Assembly: GCF_000740675.1 (NCBI RefSeq)
Contig: NZ_JPXI01000033.1
Span: forward strand, 124,001-188,000
DNA length: 64,000 bases
Source: Massilia sp. BSC265
GTDB taxonomy: Bacteria; Pseudomonadota; Gammaproteobacteria; Burkholderiales; Burkholderiaceae_D
Direction: 5' to 3'
Part shown: positions 62,946 through 64,000 of the stretch, piece after piece
How the letters are laid out: the number at the start of each line of letters is the position of its first letter
Numbering within the stretch: the stretch's first letter is position 1
Notes under the pieces: model-generated
Databases searched by the model: none
Told to the model about the DNA's origin: nothing
The model's input: the letters and a program-made list of their open reading frames with translations, nothing else
Made by a program: the position numbers and the translations under genes

Positions 62946-63950
62946 CTAACCCAGTGACGATGTCGGTGGTGCTGCCGATTCGCGCGGCACGAACAACGGG
63001 CTCAGGCCGGCATCCACGGCCTGCAGGGCCTGCTTCGCCATCGCATACGCGCCCTCATACGATTTCGCAGCAGCAATGAAACGGCCGTTGTGGCAGAACT
63101 TTGCGTCGGGCACGCCGGTCACCGCGGCCAGGTCCGCGTCGCGCAGGCCGGCCCAGCTTTCCGGCAGGTCGGCGCGCGCATCGAAGGTGTCGGTCGTGGC
63201 CGGGACCGTGTGCAGCATGTAGCGGTCTTCCGACAGGCTGTGGCTGAGCACGAAGAGCACCTTCGGCATCTCCTTGCGCACCACCGAACTCCAGGGCAAG
63301 GCCGCATTCTTCAGGAACAGCAGCTGGCCGTTTTCCAGGGTCTCGGACTGACGCACCTGGGCCAGCGCCAGGATGGCGCCGACCCGGTACTTGACCGAAT
63401 TGACGATCACCTCGGTCAGGAAATCCATCGCCTTGCGGAACTGGGCCAGGCGGTAGGCTTCCGCCTCGAGGCCGTAGCCGAGGCGCTGCTCGTCCAGCCA
63501 GTTCGGGTTGAAGCCGGACACCACGGCCGACATGCCGTAGCCGCCGGGCGCGTTCTTGGCGGCGCCGACGTCCGAGAGGTCGAGGTACTGGACGATGTCG
63601 CCATCGATGGCATAGGCCATCTGCTGGGCCGTCTCCTCCTCCAACTGGTGACCGGTATGCTGCGCGGCCAGGTAGGCGACGCAGCGCGCGCCGTACTCGC
63701 GCCAGACCAGTCCGGCGCTGGCGTAGGGCACGCCGCTGGCGCGGGCGCCCTCGAAGCCCTTCTGGTGATGGTCGAAGCGGCCCGCGGCCGGATCCCAGAT
63801 GCCGCCGACGTCGACGACGAAATCGGCGGCCTCGATGATGGCGGGCTCGCGGGTCCTGACGATCTCGGCGTCGGGGAAGAGGATGTGCAGGACGGCCACC
63901 GCCCATGCGTCGTCCGCATGAAACTTGCCGTTGTGGGTCACGATGACCAT
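62946..63950 (-). CDS. MYG1/UPF0160 family protein
   Basis: 334 residues. THNGKFHADDAWAVAVL at the N-terminus and GRFDHHQKGF with the preceding VVDVGGIWDP are the His/Asp-rich motifs of the MYG1 family, related to DHH phosphoesterases. The eukaryotic member is reported as an exonuclease; bacterial members are uncharacterised. AMDFLTEVIVNSVKYR and FCHNGRFIAAAKSYEGA are further family segments. The first 50 bases after the start side (63951-64000) may hold its promoter. Confidence 0.9.
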   Translation of the reverse strand: MVIVTHNGKFHADDAWAVAVLHILFPDAEIVRTREPAIIEAADFVVDVGGIWDPAAGRFDHHQKGFEGARASGVPYASAGLVWREYGARCVAYLAAQHTGHQLEEETAQQMAYAIDGDIVQYLDLSDVGAAKNAPGGYGMSAVVSGFNPNWLDEQRLGYGLEAEAYRLAQFRKAMDFLTEVIVNSVKYRVGAILALAQVRQSETLENGQLLFLKNAALPWSSVVRKEMPKVLFVLSHSLSEDRYMLHTVPATTDTFDARADLPESWAGLRDADLAAVTGVPDAKFCHNGRFIAAAKSYEGAYAMAKQALQAVDAGLSPLFVPRESAAPPTSSLG

Positions 63951-64000
63951 GTGTGCTCCGGAATCTTGAAATCAGGAGCGCATCATACCGTGTTCCCCCC

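Overview
The window is a GC-rich (about two thirds G+C) bacterial chromosome segment with very high coding density. The gene content points to a betaproteobacterium of the Oxalobacteraceae, most like Massilia, Telluria or Duganella: a complete 14-gene nuo operon followed by a DUF2818 gene, the order tpiA-secG-tRNA-Leu-nuoA, a phasin, several PAS-type hybrid histidine kinases, an S46 dipeptidyl-peptidase and HAF-repeat proteins. The family assignment is inferred from gene order and protein character, not from a search.

Left part (1-16.4 kb): a truncated HDOD gene at the edge, a nicotinamide riboside uptake and kinase pair (pnuC and a NadR-like kinase), two large peptidases (S9 and S46), an LprI-like protein, SppA with a sodium:solute symporter, a NYN-domain protein with a long Asp-Ala repeat, a hybrid kinase gene that has lost its PAS and HisKA core, and a secreted HAF/PKD protein.

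Middle part (16.6-42 kb): a tightly overlapping cluster of response regulator, membrane-anchored HEAT protein, GT2 synthase and secreted TIM-barrel protein (17.4-22.0 kb) looks like an uncharacterised exopolysaccharide locus. It is followed by a GntP permease, a Na+/H+ antiporter with a sirtuin, a lipoprotein, a small and probably truncated membrane protein, a Cache-HAMP-PAS kinase, ribA, a trypsin-like protease overlapping an FHA membrane protein, a LytS/LytTR pair, an acyltransferase, a phasin, an overlapping set of FMN reductase, VOC protein and K+ channel, a second hybrid kinase, and an MFS transporter with a strong promoter that holds a perfect palindrome.

Right part (42-64 kb): reading leftwards on the minus strand, a MYG1-family protein, a quinone oxidoreductase, tpiA, secG, tRNA-Leu(GAG), nuoA to nuoN, DUF2818, a Nudix hydrolase, a secreted HExxH protein, ispD and ispF. 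From nuoA to ispF the genes run about 17.6 kb with no gap above about 40 bases, so respiratory complex I and two steps of isoprenoid (and so quinone side-chain) synthesis may share transcripts. Promoters for tpiA, the tRNA, nuo and the MFS gene, and several hairpin terminators, can be read directly. No CRISPR array, insertion sequence, prophage or rRNA gene was seen.
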